Part shown: positions 1 to 5,815 of the stretch, piece by piece
How the letters are laid out: each line of letters opens with the position of its first letter
How positions within the stretch are numbered: the stretch's first letter is position 1
Origin: Planctomycetota bacterium
GTDB taxonomy: Bacteria > Planctomycetota > Planctomycetia > Pirellulales > UBA1268
Length of the DNA stretch: 5,844 nucleotides
Assembly: GCA_003670825.1 (NCBI GenBank)
Contig: QWQL01000103.1
Span: forward strand, 1 to 5,844
Direction: 5' to 3'
The notes under the pieces: model-generated
The model's database searches: none
Seen by the model: only the letters and a program-made list of their open reading frames with translations
What the model was told of the DNA's origin: nothing
Position numbers and translations under genes: made by a program

Positions 1-1270
1 CGTCGGCAAGGAGCACGATCCGATCGCGGGGCAGCACGACGACCTGCCGCTCCATCTGCCGGCCGCCACCGAGCGGCGCCGTCAGTTCCAGGAAGGTGGC
101 CTTGCGGTCGGATTCCCAGCACGACACCGTCCACGCCGCCTCTGGCTCCAGAGCCCGGCCATCGGCCCACGCCTCCCACTGCCACGGTCCGTCCACCAGC
201 AGGCGGTCGCCGACGGCGATCTCGAGCCGCGGGACGGGGTGCCGGTAATCGATCATCAGCCGAACACTGCGACGGTCCCAGCCGGTGCGAATGATGGCCA
301 CGCCAGCCGCCGCATCGTGAAGGTCGCGGTCGAGCAGATCGGGATCCCCCACCGTGGCTCGATCGCGGGCCACCGCCCGCGCGGTGCGGCTCCGGCGACC
401 GCCGAACGTCGCGAGGGCTTCGAGCAGCGGCGCGGTAAAGCACGCCGGCATGCGGCCGGCGGCCGCAAGCAGGCGACCCTGACGACCGACGAGCCGCAGC
501 GCTGCCGCCGCGGCGGCCCGCCAGCGCTTCTCAGTCGCGTCGCTCCAGGCAGCTCGCCCCGTCGCCAGCGCGATCTCGCGGGCGGCCGTCCAGCGGATCA
601 CCCGTTCCACCATTGCCTGGGAGCCCGTGAGGTTCGTGATCCCCTCCGGGGAGACCAGTCGTTCGATCTCGGCAGCGAGCGCCGTGACCGCGCCGTCCTC
701 AAGACAGCGGCAGGCTTCGACATCGCGAAACAGCCGGGCCAGCACCAGCACAAACCTCGCGGGTTGCGTGTCGCCCATCGCAAGCTGTGCCTGCGCCGTC
801 CGCGCCTGGCCCACGATTCGCTCCAGGAGCCCGCCTGCCGATCCGCCGGCCCGCTTTGTCCGGGCCATCCATGCCAGCGCCCAGGTCGCGGCCTCGCAGG
901 TCGACCAGCGCTCGGCGGCAGCCTTCGCGTTGGCAATCTCATCGAGGCTCTCACCGATTGCCGTCTCGAGAAACGCCATCCGCTGGGCGTTGCGGCTTCC
1001 CTTGGCGACGACCGCCGCGAGTGACCGCAGTCGCTGCCGGCCGTCGAACGTCTCGATGGTCTCGGCCAGGAGACGGATCCGACCGGCTGCATCACGAGCC
1101 GTCACGCTCTCAGGCTTCCCCCGCGGCGGCCGGGGCTGCGACCGACCGTTGCGTGCGGCGGCATCCGCCGCCACTGGAATCGTCTGCGAAGCCGCCGACT
1201 CCACACCCGCCTCCGGCGCCGCTTTTTTCCTGCCGCGACTCGACCGACTGCCTTGATTCGTGGCGACCAT
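1..1270 (-). CDS. Large conserved hypothetical protein, N-terminal 423 residues (C-terminus beyond left edge)
   Basis: I read this frame codon by codon from ATG at 1270 down to position 2 and found no stop, so the gene is open and cut by the window edge. The first ~55 residues are basic, Pro/Ala-rich and probably disordered. Residues ~57-300 look mostly helical and alanine-rich, with tryptophans at 122, 130, 134, 227, 242 and 250. Residues ~322-423 switch to a beta-rich pattern: an Arg-Thr-Gly-Trp stretch near 328-331, a Gly-Pro-Trp turn near 361-363, a Ser-Cys-Trp-Glu-Ser-Asp segment near 383-388, and a strand ending in LLAD. This layout resembles, from memory, a planctomycete family of hypothetical proteins with a heparinase II/III-like beta-sandwich, but I see no catalytic motif and assign no function. 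The ribosome binding site is weak: GGAG at 1289-1286, 15 bases upstream. The gene is divergent from the YdjY-like gene. Existence is well supported; identity is not. Confidence 0.8.
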   Translation of the reverse strand, partial: MVATNQGSRSSRGRKKAAPEAGVESAASQTIPVAADAAARNGRSQPRPPRGKPESVTARDAAGRIRLLAETIETFDGRQRLRSLAAVVAKGSRNAQRMAFLETAIGESLDEIANAKAAAERWSTCEAATWALAWMARTKRAGGSAGGLLERIVGQARTAQAQLAMGDTQPARFVLVLARLFRDVEACRCLEDGAVTALAAEIERLVSPEGITNLTGSQAMVERVIRWTAAREIALATGRAAWSDATEKRWRAAAAAALRLVGRQGRLLAAAGRMPACFTAPLLEALATFGGRRSRTARAVARDRATVGDPDLLDRDLHDAAAGVAIIRTGWDRRSVRLMIDYRHPVPRLEIAVGDRLLVDGPWQWEAWADGRALEPEAAWTVSCWESDRKATFLELTAPLGGGRQMERQVVVLPRDRIVLLAD

Positions 1271-1425
1271 GACGTTTCCGGGAGGCTCCGCGGGGGGGAT
1301 CGTCGACCGCTCCTGCCCGCCGCGGATCGCGGCCGGCACGGCGTGGCGGTATCGTATCGGAGGGGATGCTCGCCATCCACTACCTTCACGTTCGCCATTC
1401 CCCTGTGGCACGAGGACCTCCGGCT
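1271..1425. promoter_or_regulatory. Divergent intergenic region between the hypothetical gene and the YdjY-like gene
   Basis: This gap must hold start signals for both flanking genes. The element around 1350-1360 (GGTATCGTATCGG) offers a -10-like TATCGT on the plus strand (1350-1355) and TACGAT on the minus strand (1356-1351), each matching four of six consensus bases. Neither has a convincing -35 box at 17 bases. A perfect 6-base-arm dyad, GCCGCG-GAT-CGCGGC, lies at 1319-1333, between the minus-strand -10 candidate and the minus-strand gene. In DNA this GC-rich such dyads arise readily by chance, so a regulator site is only a possibility. Confidence 0.25.
1412..1415 (+). promoter_or_regulatory. 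Probable ribosome binding site favouring ATG 1426
   Basis: GAGG lies 10 bases before ATG 1426. It decides against the longer reading from ATG 1366, where the purine-rich GGAGGGG leaves no room for normal spacing. Confidence 0.35.
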
Positions 1426-2193
1426 ATGCCGATGCCCGCCGCTGAACATGTGTTCTTGTTCCGAGGCCGCGGCCTTACCTACGCTGCGTTACGAGGAGCG
1501 GTCACGGTGTGTGTTGTGCTGCTCGGGATTGCCGGTGCCGACGACACCACCGTCGTCGAGCCGTCCTCCCCTGCGACCGCGGAGCCACGGCCCGACCGCC
1601 ACCCAAACCTCAGGCGGCTGTCGCCCGCCGAGGATGTCTGGATCGACCCTCAGAAGAAGGAAGTCGTCGTCGGCGGCGCGATCGCCCTCGACCGGGGCAT
1701 GATCGAGGTCTTCGCCTGCCCGCGGCACACCAAGGAGCACGAGGCGATCGTGGCCACCTCGGCGTCGGCCCGGCTTGTCCACGCGGCGCTCCTCGCGATC
1801 GGCCTCGAGCCCGGCAGTCCCGTTTCGTTCGACCCTGACTACGCGGCCGCCCGGGGGCCCATCGTGTCGGTGCGGGTGAACTGGAAAGACGCGGAAGGCC
1901 GAATCCAGGAGCGGCCCGCCCAGGAACTGATCCGGACCGTGAGCACGCAGGCCGCCCTCGAGGCCGACTGGGTCTTTGCCGGGAGCGTGTTCTGGAAAGA
2001 TCCCGTCGATGGCACGGAGTATTACCAGGCCGATGGCGGCGACCTGATCTGCGTGTCCAACTTCCCCACGGCAACGCTCGACCTGCCGATCGAAAGTTCC
2101 CAGGCTAATGACGAGCTGATGTTCGAGGTGTTCGCGGGCCGCGTGCCGCCTCGTGGCACCGAGGTCGACCTGATTCTGTCGGCCGGCCCATAG
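1426..2193 (+). CDS. Secreted YdjY-domain-like protein
   Basis: The product is about 255 residues from the chosen start. A hydrophobic run at residues ~25-38 (AVTVCVVLLGIAGA), followed by ADD, looks like a signal peptide with a long n-region; the single Cys there is not in a lipobox. A Pro/Ser/Thr-rich linker follows, then a conserved domain from ~65 to the end. Its recognisable stretches are VWIDPQKKEVVV, IEVFACPRHTKEHEAIV, VHAALLAIGLEPG and FPTATLDLPIESSQ. From memory these match YdjY-like proteins common in planctomycetes; their biochemical role is unknown. The reading frame opens earlier, at ATG 1366, but there GGAGGGG abuts the ATG with almost no spacing. ATG 1426 has GAGG at 1412-1415 with 10-base spacing and trims an unlikely N-terminus. 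A GTG at 1507 also has GAGGAG upstream but would leave a very short signal peptide. The gene ends 4 bases from the convergent receptor gene. Confidence 0.82.
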   Translation: MPMPAAEHVFLFRGRGLTYAALRGAVTVCVVLLGIAGADDTTVVEPSSPATAEPRPDRHPNLRRLSPAEDVWIDPQKKEVVVGGAIALDRGMIEVFACPRHTKEHEAIVATSASARLVHAALLAIGLEPGSPVSFDPDYAAARGPIVSVRVNWKDAEGRIQERPAQELIRTVSTQAALEADWVFAGSVFWKDPVDGTEYYQADGGDLICVSNFPTATLDLPIESSQANDELMFEVFAGRVPPRGTEVDLILSAGP

Positions 2194-2197
2194 CGGG

Positions 2198-3688
2198 CTA
2201 TCGCCCCGCGGACGGCGTGGCCTTGCGGCCCCGGGCTCCCACCTGCTTCTCGAGCGCTGCCACGATATCGCGGAGCGCGCCTGCCTGGGCCGTGAGCTCG
2301 TCGGCCGCAGCAGATCCCTCCTCGGCTCCGGCTGCCGCGTGCTGCGTGATGTCTTCGATCTGCTCGAGGGCCGTGCCAATCCGCTCCAACGCCCGCAGCT
2401 GCTCGCCACTCCCAATCTGCACCTCGTCGACGAGCGTGCTGACCCCGGCCGACTGTTCGGCCAGTGAGCGAATCGCCGCGGCAACGCAATCCACCTTGCT
2501 CTTCCCGGAGTGTGACAGGGCGATCGACTCCTCGATGAGCTCCGAGGTCTCCCGAGCCGCCTGGCCGCACCGCTGGGCGAGGCTCCGAACCTCCTCGGCC
2601 ACGACCGCAAAGCCCAACCCCGCCTCGCCGGCCCGAGCCGCCTCGACGGCCGCGTTGAGCGCGAGAATGTTGGTCTGAAAGGCGATCTCGTCGATGACCT
2701 TGATGATTCTCGAGATCCGGCCCCCCGCGGTGTCGATATCGTCCATCGCGGTCACCATCCCACCGAGCAGTGCATCGGCGCTTTGAAACTGATCCTGCTC
2801 GCGGCCGACCAGTTCGCCGGCGGCAGAGCTCTTCTGCGTATTGACGCCGGCCATCGCGCTCGTCTCGCGAGACGATGACGCGATATCCTCGACCGACGCC
2901 ACTTGTTTCGCCGCTCCTTCCGCGAGCGACCGGCTCGTCGCCGCGACCTGCGCCGCACCGCTGGCGACGTATTCCGACGTGTTGGCGAGGTTGTCGATGG
3001 CCAGCCGCAGGCTGCGGGCATGGCGGCGGATGCTCAGCCACGCGATCACCGCCGCCAGGGCGGCGAGGCCGATCACGAGCAGCATCAACCGGTCGCTGCG
3101 GGTTCGCGCTGCCGATACGGCAACGTCGGTGCGGCGGTCGAGCATCTCCTCGAACTCGCCGATCGGATCCATGATCGAAGCCTTGTCATCGTGATACTTC
3201 TCGTCGTGCATGATGCGTTGGGCGAGTTCGGTGTCGGGCTCCCCCTTCCGCGTATAGCCCCCGATCCCGTCGCCGAACTCCCCCTTCATCGCATGCATGG
3301 CGATCGTCTCAGTGGCCACCAGCGCGTTGGAGTTGTCTTCGGCCTGCTTGAGTTTCGCGAACTCGGCGGCCGAGAACCCCTGGTGCTGCATCAGCTGCCG
3401 GAGCGAAACGGTGCGGCCATCAGGCCTCGGCTTGATGCCATTCCGCACGTCGAGGATGTGCCAGTAGGCCTGCTCAAAGGCCGGATCGCCCGTGACGACA
3501 TACGTTCGTGCCATCCGCGTGAGTTCGTCGGAACTGGCACGGAGTTCATGGGCCAGGCGGTACGACTCGTAGCGATTGGTCTGCGCCCTGTTGAGCGTGT
3601 TTTGATTGGCAAACGCGAGCACCGACAGGGCCACCAGCCCGAAGATCGGGCCGAGCGTCGTCAGCTGGAGTCGCTGGAGCGTGTTCAT
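2198..3688 (-). CDS. Transmembrane methyl-accepting chemotaxis protein (no HAMP domain seen)
   Basis: This 496-residue inner-membrane receptor is expected to signal to CheA/CheW. Order of parts: TM1 at ~8-26; a periplasmic sensor region at ~28-198 carrying LTRMARTYVVTGDP near 57-69; TM2 at ~201-219; then a long helical cytoplasmic domain. The highly conserved hairpin tip is unmistakable at ~332-378, with IDEIAFQTNILALNAAVEAA followed by RAGEAG, GFAVVAEEVR and LAQR. After TM2 the sequence goes almost directly into the signalling helix (AAQVAATSRSLAEGA, ~246-259), and I cannot find a canonical HAMP. The C-terminus (ATPSAGR) has no NWETF-type CheR-docking pentapeptide. ATG 3688 is preferred over ATG 3694: GAGGAA at 3700-3695 gives 6-base spacing to the former and none to the latter. 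No che genes are in the window, so the ligand and partners are unknown. Gln/Glu residues on the signalling helices probably include methylation sites. Confidence 0.95.
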   Translation of the reverse strand: MNTLQRLQLTTLGPIFGLVALSVLAFANQNTLNRAQTNRYESYRLAHELRASSDELTRMARTYVVTGDPAFEQAYWHILDVRNGIKPRPDGRTVSLRQLMQHQGFSAAEFAKLKQAEDNSNALVATETIAMHAMKGEFGDGIGGYTRKGEPDTELAQRIMHDEKYHDDKASIMDPIGEFEEMLDRRTDVAVSAARTRSDRLMLLVIGLAALAAVIAWLSIRRHARSLRLAIDNLANTSEYVASGAAQVAATSRSLAEGAAKQVASVEDIASSSRETSAMAGVNTQKSSAAGELVGREQDQFQSADALLGGMVTAMDDIDTAGGRISRIIKVIDEIAFQTNILALNAAVEAARAGEAGLGFAVVAEEVRSLAQRCGQAARETSELIEESIALSHSGKSKVDCVAAAIRSLAEQSAGVSTLVDEVQIGSGEQLRALERIGTALEQIEDITQHAAAGAEEGSAAADELTAQAGALRDIVAALEKQVGARGRKATPSAGR

Positions 3689-3694
3689 CGTCAT

Positions 3695-3700
3695 TTCCTC
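3695..3700 (-). promoter_or_regulatory. Ribosome binding site of the chemoreceptor gene
   Basis: GAGGAA on the minus strand lies 6 bases from ATG 3688 but directly abuts ATG 3694, so translation most likely begins at the second Met, giving MNTLQRLQL. Confidence 0.55.
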
Positions 3701-3822
3701 GCGCCGTGCATCGATGCTCCCCGTGGGGTGTCGACCCGCCGCAGGGACGCTGCGAGTCTAGTTCGCATTTGGGATGCCTGCGGATGGGGCCGCACAGCCG
3801 TCATAACCAGCACCGCCGGACC

Positions 3823-3832
3823 GCCGTACGGC
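3823..3832. repeat. Perfect 10-base palindrome in the intergenic region
   Basis: GCCGTACGGC is self-complementary across all ten bases; the flanking bases do not extend it. It lies upstream of both the chemoreceptor and the DUF3127 gene. It could be a regulator site or chance in GC-rich sequence. The rest of 3701-3876 shows no gene with a believable protein, no RNA gene and no clear promoter for the chemoreceptor. Confidence 0.3.
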
Positions 3833-3876
3833 CTGACGCAGTGAATATCGATCCCCGGCAGCCCGTCGTGCGACAC

Positions 3877-3905
3877 CTGACAGCCAGCGGAGCCCGCGGT
3901 ACGAT
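3877..3905 (+). promoter_or_regulatory. Sigma70-type promoter for the DUF3127 gene
   Basis: CTGACA at 3877-3882 matches five of six bases of the -35 consensus. TACGAT at 3900-3905 matches four of six of the -10 consensus, and the spacer is exactly 17 bases. Transcription would begin near 3912, giving a leader of about 83 bases before ATG 3995. It is the best promoter match I found in the window. There is no experimental support, and promoter consensus in planctomycetes is less well known. Confidence 0.45.
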
Positions 3906-3952
3906 GGTCGCCGCGTGAGAGTTCCAAGACTGGAGCGGCTCGGAATCACCTC

Positions 3953-3967
3953 GGCGGTGGCACCGCC
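3953..3967 (+). repeat. Perfect dyad in the DUF3127 gene leader
   Basis: GGCGGTG-G-CACCGCC has 7-base perfect arms around one central base. On RNA it could fold as GGCGGT-GGC-ACCGCC, a 6-pair stem with a 3-base loop, ending 27 bases before the start codon. It could be a DNA operator dyad downstream of the predicted transcription start, or a leader hairpin affecting translation. No T-run follows, so it is not a terminator. Confidence 0.35.
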
Positions 3968-3994
3968 CTCCCCACGAGCACACCAGGCACTGGC

Positions 3995-4378
3995 ATGAAA
4001 AACCCAACCGTCCGCGGCGTCGTCCATCTGATCGAAGAGGTGAAGACTTTCGGGCAGAAAGGCTTTCGGAAGCGGCTGGTGGTGCTCGAGCAGGCGAAGG
4101 GCACGTTTACCAACTTCATTCCCGTCGAGTTCGTGAAGGATGGCTGCGACGAGGTGGACGACCTGAGCGTGGGGGAGGAGATCGAGGTGACGTATCGCCT
4201 CAGTGGCCGCCGCTGGCAGCGGGATGAGGCGAGCGAGGCCAAGTATTTCCTGACGGCCGAGGCCCTGTCGTTTCGAAGGCTCTCAGAACTTGGCGGCCGG
4301 GAGGCCGGCAGCTCCAGTGGCGTCGATGCGAACGACGCCCTCTCCGAAGCCGCCGCCGACGACGACGTCCCGTTTTGA
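3995..4378 (+). CDS. DUF3127 OB-fold-like protein with SSB-type acidic tip
   Basis: The product has 127 residues. Residues ~1-93 form a compact beta-rich domain with VRGVVHLIEEVKTFGQKGFRKR, LVVLEQAKGTFTNFIPVEFVKD, DDLSVGEEIEVTYRLSGRRW and KYFLTAEALSF as strand-like stretches, the pattern of DUF3127, which I know as a predicted OB-fold, SSB-related family. Basic and aromatic residues suited to nucleic-acid contact include K22, R25, K26, R27, F38, R72, R73 and W74. Residues ~94-121 are Ser/Gly/Ala/acidic and probably disordered, and the chain ends in DDDVPF (122-127). That closely resembles the DDDIPF tip through which SSB recruits partner proteins. The likely role is ssDNA binding or engaging SSB-partner proteins, but function is inferred only. 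The start is the first ATG giving the full domain; no strong Shine-Dalgarno precedes it. It is a single gene, convergent with hemQ. Confidence 0.88.
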   Translation: MKNPTVRGVVHLIEEVKTFGQKGFRKRLVVLEQAKGTFTNFIPVEFVKDGCDEVDDLSVGEEIEVTYRLSGRRWQRDEASEAKYFLTAEALSFRRLSELGGREAGSSSGVDANDALSEAAADDDVPF

Positions 4379-4434
4379 CCGGCGGGCGGACGCAAGCAGC
4401 CTGAGTGGCGTCTGTCAGGTGACGTGTGGACGTG

Positions 4435-5352
4435 TCATGGCTCGACGCCGCTCGACGCCACGTGGCAGTGGGCAAGGATCTGCTCCGGCGTGGCCACGTA
4501 GCCGATGTAGAACGGTCCAAACTCGGCATAGCGGGCGCTCGCCTCGTCAAATCGCATCGTGTAGACGATCTCCTTCAGCCAATCGGGCCGCCTTGCCCAG
4601 AGCGTCACACCCCACTCCCAGTCGTCGAGGCCCACCGACACCGTGATCAGCTGCGTCACGCGGCCACCAAACTTCATGCCGGAGGCACCATGCTCGGCCA
4701 TCAGTCGGCTCCGCTCGGCGGCGGGGAGCGTGAACCAGTTCTCCCCCACCTTCCGCTTCTTGTTCATCGGATAGAAGCAGACGTTGGGCCATGGTGGCAG
4801 TTCTGGCTCGAGCCGGGCCTGCCGCATGGCCGGTTCACGGGCCGCGTAGCCCGCGACCTTCGCCTTGTATGAGGGGCTGTCGACAACCTCACCCTCCGCA
4901 GCCAGCCGCTGACCGTACTGCTCAATCGTCGGCACGTACTCGCTCACCTCCGTCAGGCTCACAAACGAGTAAGTCGGCAGGAGAACTTCACCGAGCGGAC
5001 CCGCCAGCAACCGCTGGTGGACGGCATCGACCTTCAGGGGATGCGGGTCGAGCACCATCACGCCGAAGTCGGCCTTATGACCCGCCACGATCCAGGGCTG
5101 CATCCGGGTGGGGGCATGCGGACCGGCAGGATCGAGAGCCACCGCGAACTGTCGCAGGGCCTCCGCCCGCGCGGCGGGGGTGAGGCCTGCCAGCCGTGGC
5201 CGGTCGAAGGTGTAGAAAAAGTGGCTGCAGTGCCAGCCGGTGCAGGGTTCGATGGCGGTCTCCACGGCGGCATGAGCGGCGCCGTGGCCGCCGTGCGGAG
5301 GATGGCCGGGCTGAACTCCGGGCTGAACTCCGGGCTGGGGGGCGGGCTGCAT
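4435..5352 (-). CDS. hemQ: Coproheme decarboxylase HemQ (chlorite dismutase family)
   Basis: HemQ is a cytoplasmic enzyme that converts Fe-coproporphyrin III to heme b by two peroxide-dependent decarboxylations, the last step of the coproporphyrin-dependent heme pathway. The 305-residue product carries the C-terminal HemQ hallmarks: CFYPMNKKRKVGENWFTLP, MAEHG, DDWEWGVTLWA and YTMRFDEASARYAEFGPF. Placed against Gram-positive HemQ numbering from memory, a constant offset of 49 lines up catalytic Tyr145 with Y194, Lys149 with K198, proximal His172 with H221, Gln185 with Q234, Arg218 with R267 and Ser223 with S272. All are present, so the enzyme should be active. The Gln at the distal position favours HemQ over a true chlorite dismutase, which has Arg there. 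The first ~35 residues are an unusual Pro/Gly/His-rich extension with VQPG repeats. I start at ATG 5352 (GGAG at 5366-5363, 10-base spacing); the open frame continues to 5727 but would overlap the divergent WXG100 gene antisense. No other heme genes are in the window. Confidence 0.94.
   Translation of the reverse strand: MQPAPQPGVQPGVQPGHPPHGGHGAAHAAVETAIEPCTGWHCSHFFYTFDRPRLAGLTPAARAEALRQFAVALDPAGPHAPTRMQPWIVAGHKADFGVMVLDPHPLKVDAVHQRLLAGPLGEVLLPTYSFVSLTEVSEYVPTIEQYGQRLAAEGEVVDSPSYKAKVAGYAAREPAMRQARLEPELPPWPNVCFYPMNKKRKVGENWFTLPAAERSRLMAEHGASGMKFGGRVTQLITVSVGLDDWEWGVTLWARRPDWLKEIVYTMRFDEASARYAEFGPFYIGYVATPEQILAHCHVASSGVEP
5308..5337. repeat. 12-base tandem repeat in the 5' end of hemQ
   Basis: GGGCTGAACTCC occurs twice in tandem (5308-5319, 5320-5331), followed by a partial third copy, GGGCTG, at 5332-5337. 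On the coding (minus) strand it encodes the repeated VQPG block of the HemQ N-terminal extension. Twelve bases keep the frame, so copy-number changes would add or remove four residues without a frameshift. Confidence 0.75.
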
Positions 5353-5362
5353 CGGTGGGCGA

Positions 5363-5366
5363 CTCC
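5363..5366 (-). promoter_or_regulatory. Probable ribosome binding site of hemQ
   Basis: GGAG on the minus strand lies 10 bases before ATG 5352 and supports this start over the much longer open frame. Confidence 0.35.
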
Positions 5367-5521
5367 GGAGGGCGCAAGGGACGAGTGAAGCGGAGTCTAT
5401 GCCCAGCGGACCCGGATTCCCAGCGCGGGGCCGGGCGGCGGCCGGTGTCCACCGGTGGCGGTTTCCCGGTAGGATATGGATGGTTACTCCACCGCGCCAC
5501 ACGAAAAGGGGGACACCCATC
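5367..5521. promoter_or_regulatory. Divergent hemQ / WXG100 intergenic region
   Basis: The gap must carry both promoters. On the minus strand, TAGACT (5399-5394) could serve as a hemQ -10, with TGGGAA (5422-5417) only three of six for a -35. On the plus strand, TAGGAT (5470-5475) could be a -10 for the WXG100 gene, again without a good -35. A perfect palindrome, CCACCGGTGG, sits at 5449-5458, overlapping CCGGTG at 5442-5447 and CACCGG at 5450-5455, which form an alternative inverted pair. It could be an operator seen by both promoters; evidence is limited to symmetry. AGGGGGA at 5507-5513 is the WXG100 ribosome binding site, spacing 8. Confidence 0.3.
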
Positions 5522-5794
5522 ATGGGACAGGCGATCGTCGATCCGGCCGAACTCCGCCGGTTTGCGGGCAGTCTGCGGAAGTTCAGCGACGAGGTCGTCG
5601 CCCAGATGCAGATGGTGCAGCGGCAGCTCGCCGGCCTCAGCGCCACGTGGCGCGACCAAGAGCAGCAGAAGTTCGCCGAGGAGTTCGAGGCCCAACTCGG
5701 CACGTTCAAGCGGTTCGCGGAGTCCACGAGCGAATACGTACCGTACCTGATTCGGAAGGCCGAACGGGTCGAGGAATACCTGCAGCAGCGCTAG
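5522..5794 (+). CDS. WXG100-like small helical protein (WxD variant)
   Basis: The product has 90 residues, the usual size of WXG100/ESAT-6-like proteins, which are secreted through type VII systems as helical hairpin dimers. The N-terminal helix is amphipathic (residues ~7-37, with FAGSLRKFSDEV and MQMVQRQLAGL). The mid-chain turn is LSATWRDQEQQ, with W43 followed two residues later by D45 instead of the classic Gly. The second helix runs ~46-88. No signal peptide and no clear C-terminal Y-x-x-x-D/E export motif is seen; Y75 is followed at +4 by Lys. The start is ATG 5522, with AGGGGGA 8 bases upstream; the frame opens earlier, at 5399, but without protein-like sequence. No EccC-like ATPase is in the window, so secretion is uncertain. 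It could instead be an unrelated coiled-coil protein. It is divergent from hemQ. Confidence 0.75.
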   Translation: MGQAIVDPAELRRFAGSLRKFSDEVVAQMQMVQRQLAGLSATWRDQEQQKFAEEFEAQLGTFKRFAESTSEYVPYLIRKAERVEEYLQQR

Positions 5795-5815
5795 CCGACC
5801 GACCGCTCACGACGC

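Noticed and set aside
239..1256. Plus-strand open frames and short minus-strand frames across the first 1.2 kb
   Set aside because: They are Arg/Pro/Ser-rich low-complexity translations opposite or out of frame with the uninterrupted minus-strand gene that runs from 1270 off the left edge.
2022..3041. A 339-residue minus-strand open frame inside the chemoreceptor
   Set aside because: It is an out-of-frame shadow of the receptor, extremely rich in Arg and Gly, and also crosses the end of the YdjY-like gene.
3958..3963. TGGCAC resembling a sigma54 -24 element
   Set aside because: No TTGC -12 element follows at the required spacing; the bases are part of the 15-base dyad.
3701..4027. Several 68-89 residue open frames in the chemoreceptor/DUF3127 gap
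   Set aside because: Their translations are Arg/Ser/Gly-rich without domain-like pattern, lack ribosome binding sites and overlap each other on both strands.
4379..4434. Possible terminator between the convergent DUF3127 and hemQ genes
   Set aside because: Only weak 4-base arms (CTGA/TCAG) and a short GACGTGT direct repeat are present, with no stable stem and no T-run.
5353..5727. N-terminal extension of the hemQ frame to an ATG at 5727
   Set aside because: The extra 125 residues do not resemble the family and would lie antisense over the WXG100-like gene; ATG 5352 has a ribosome binding site and precedes the family fold.
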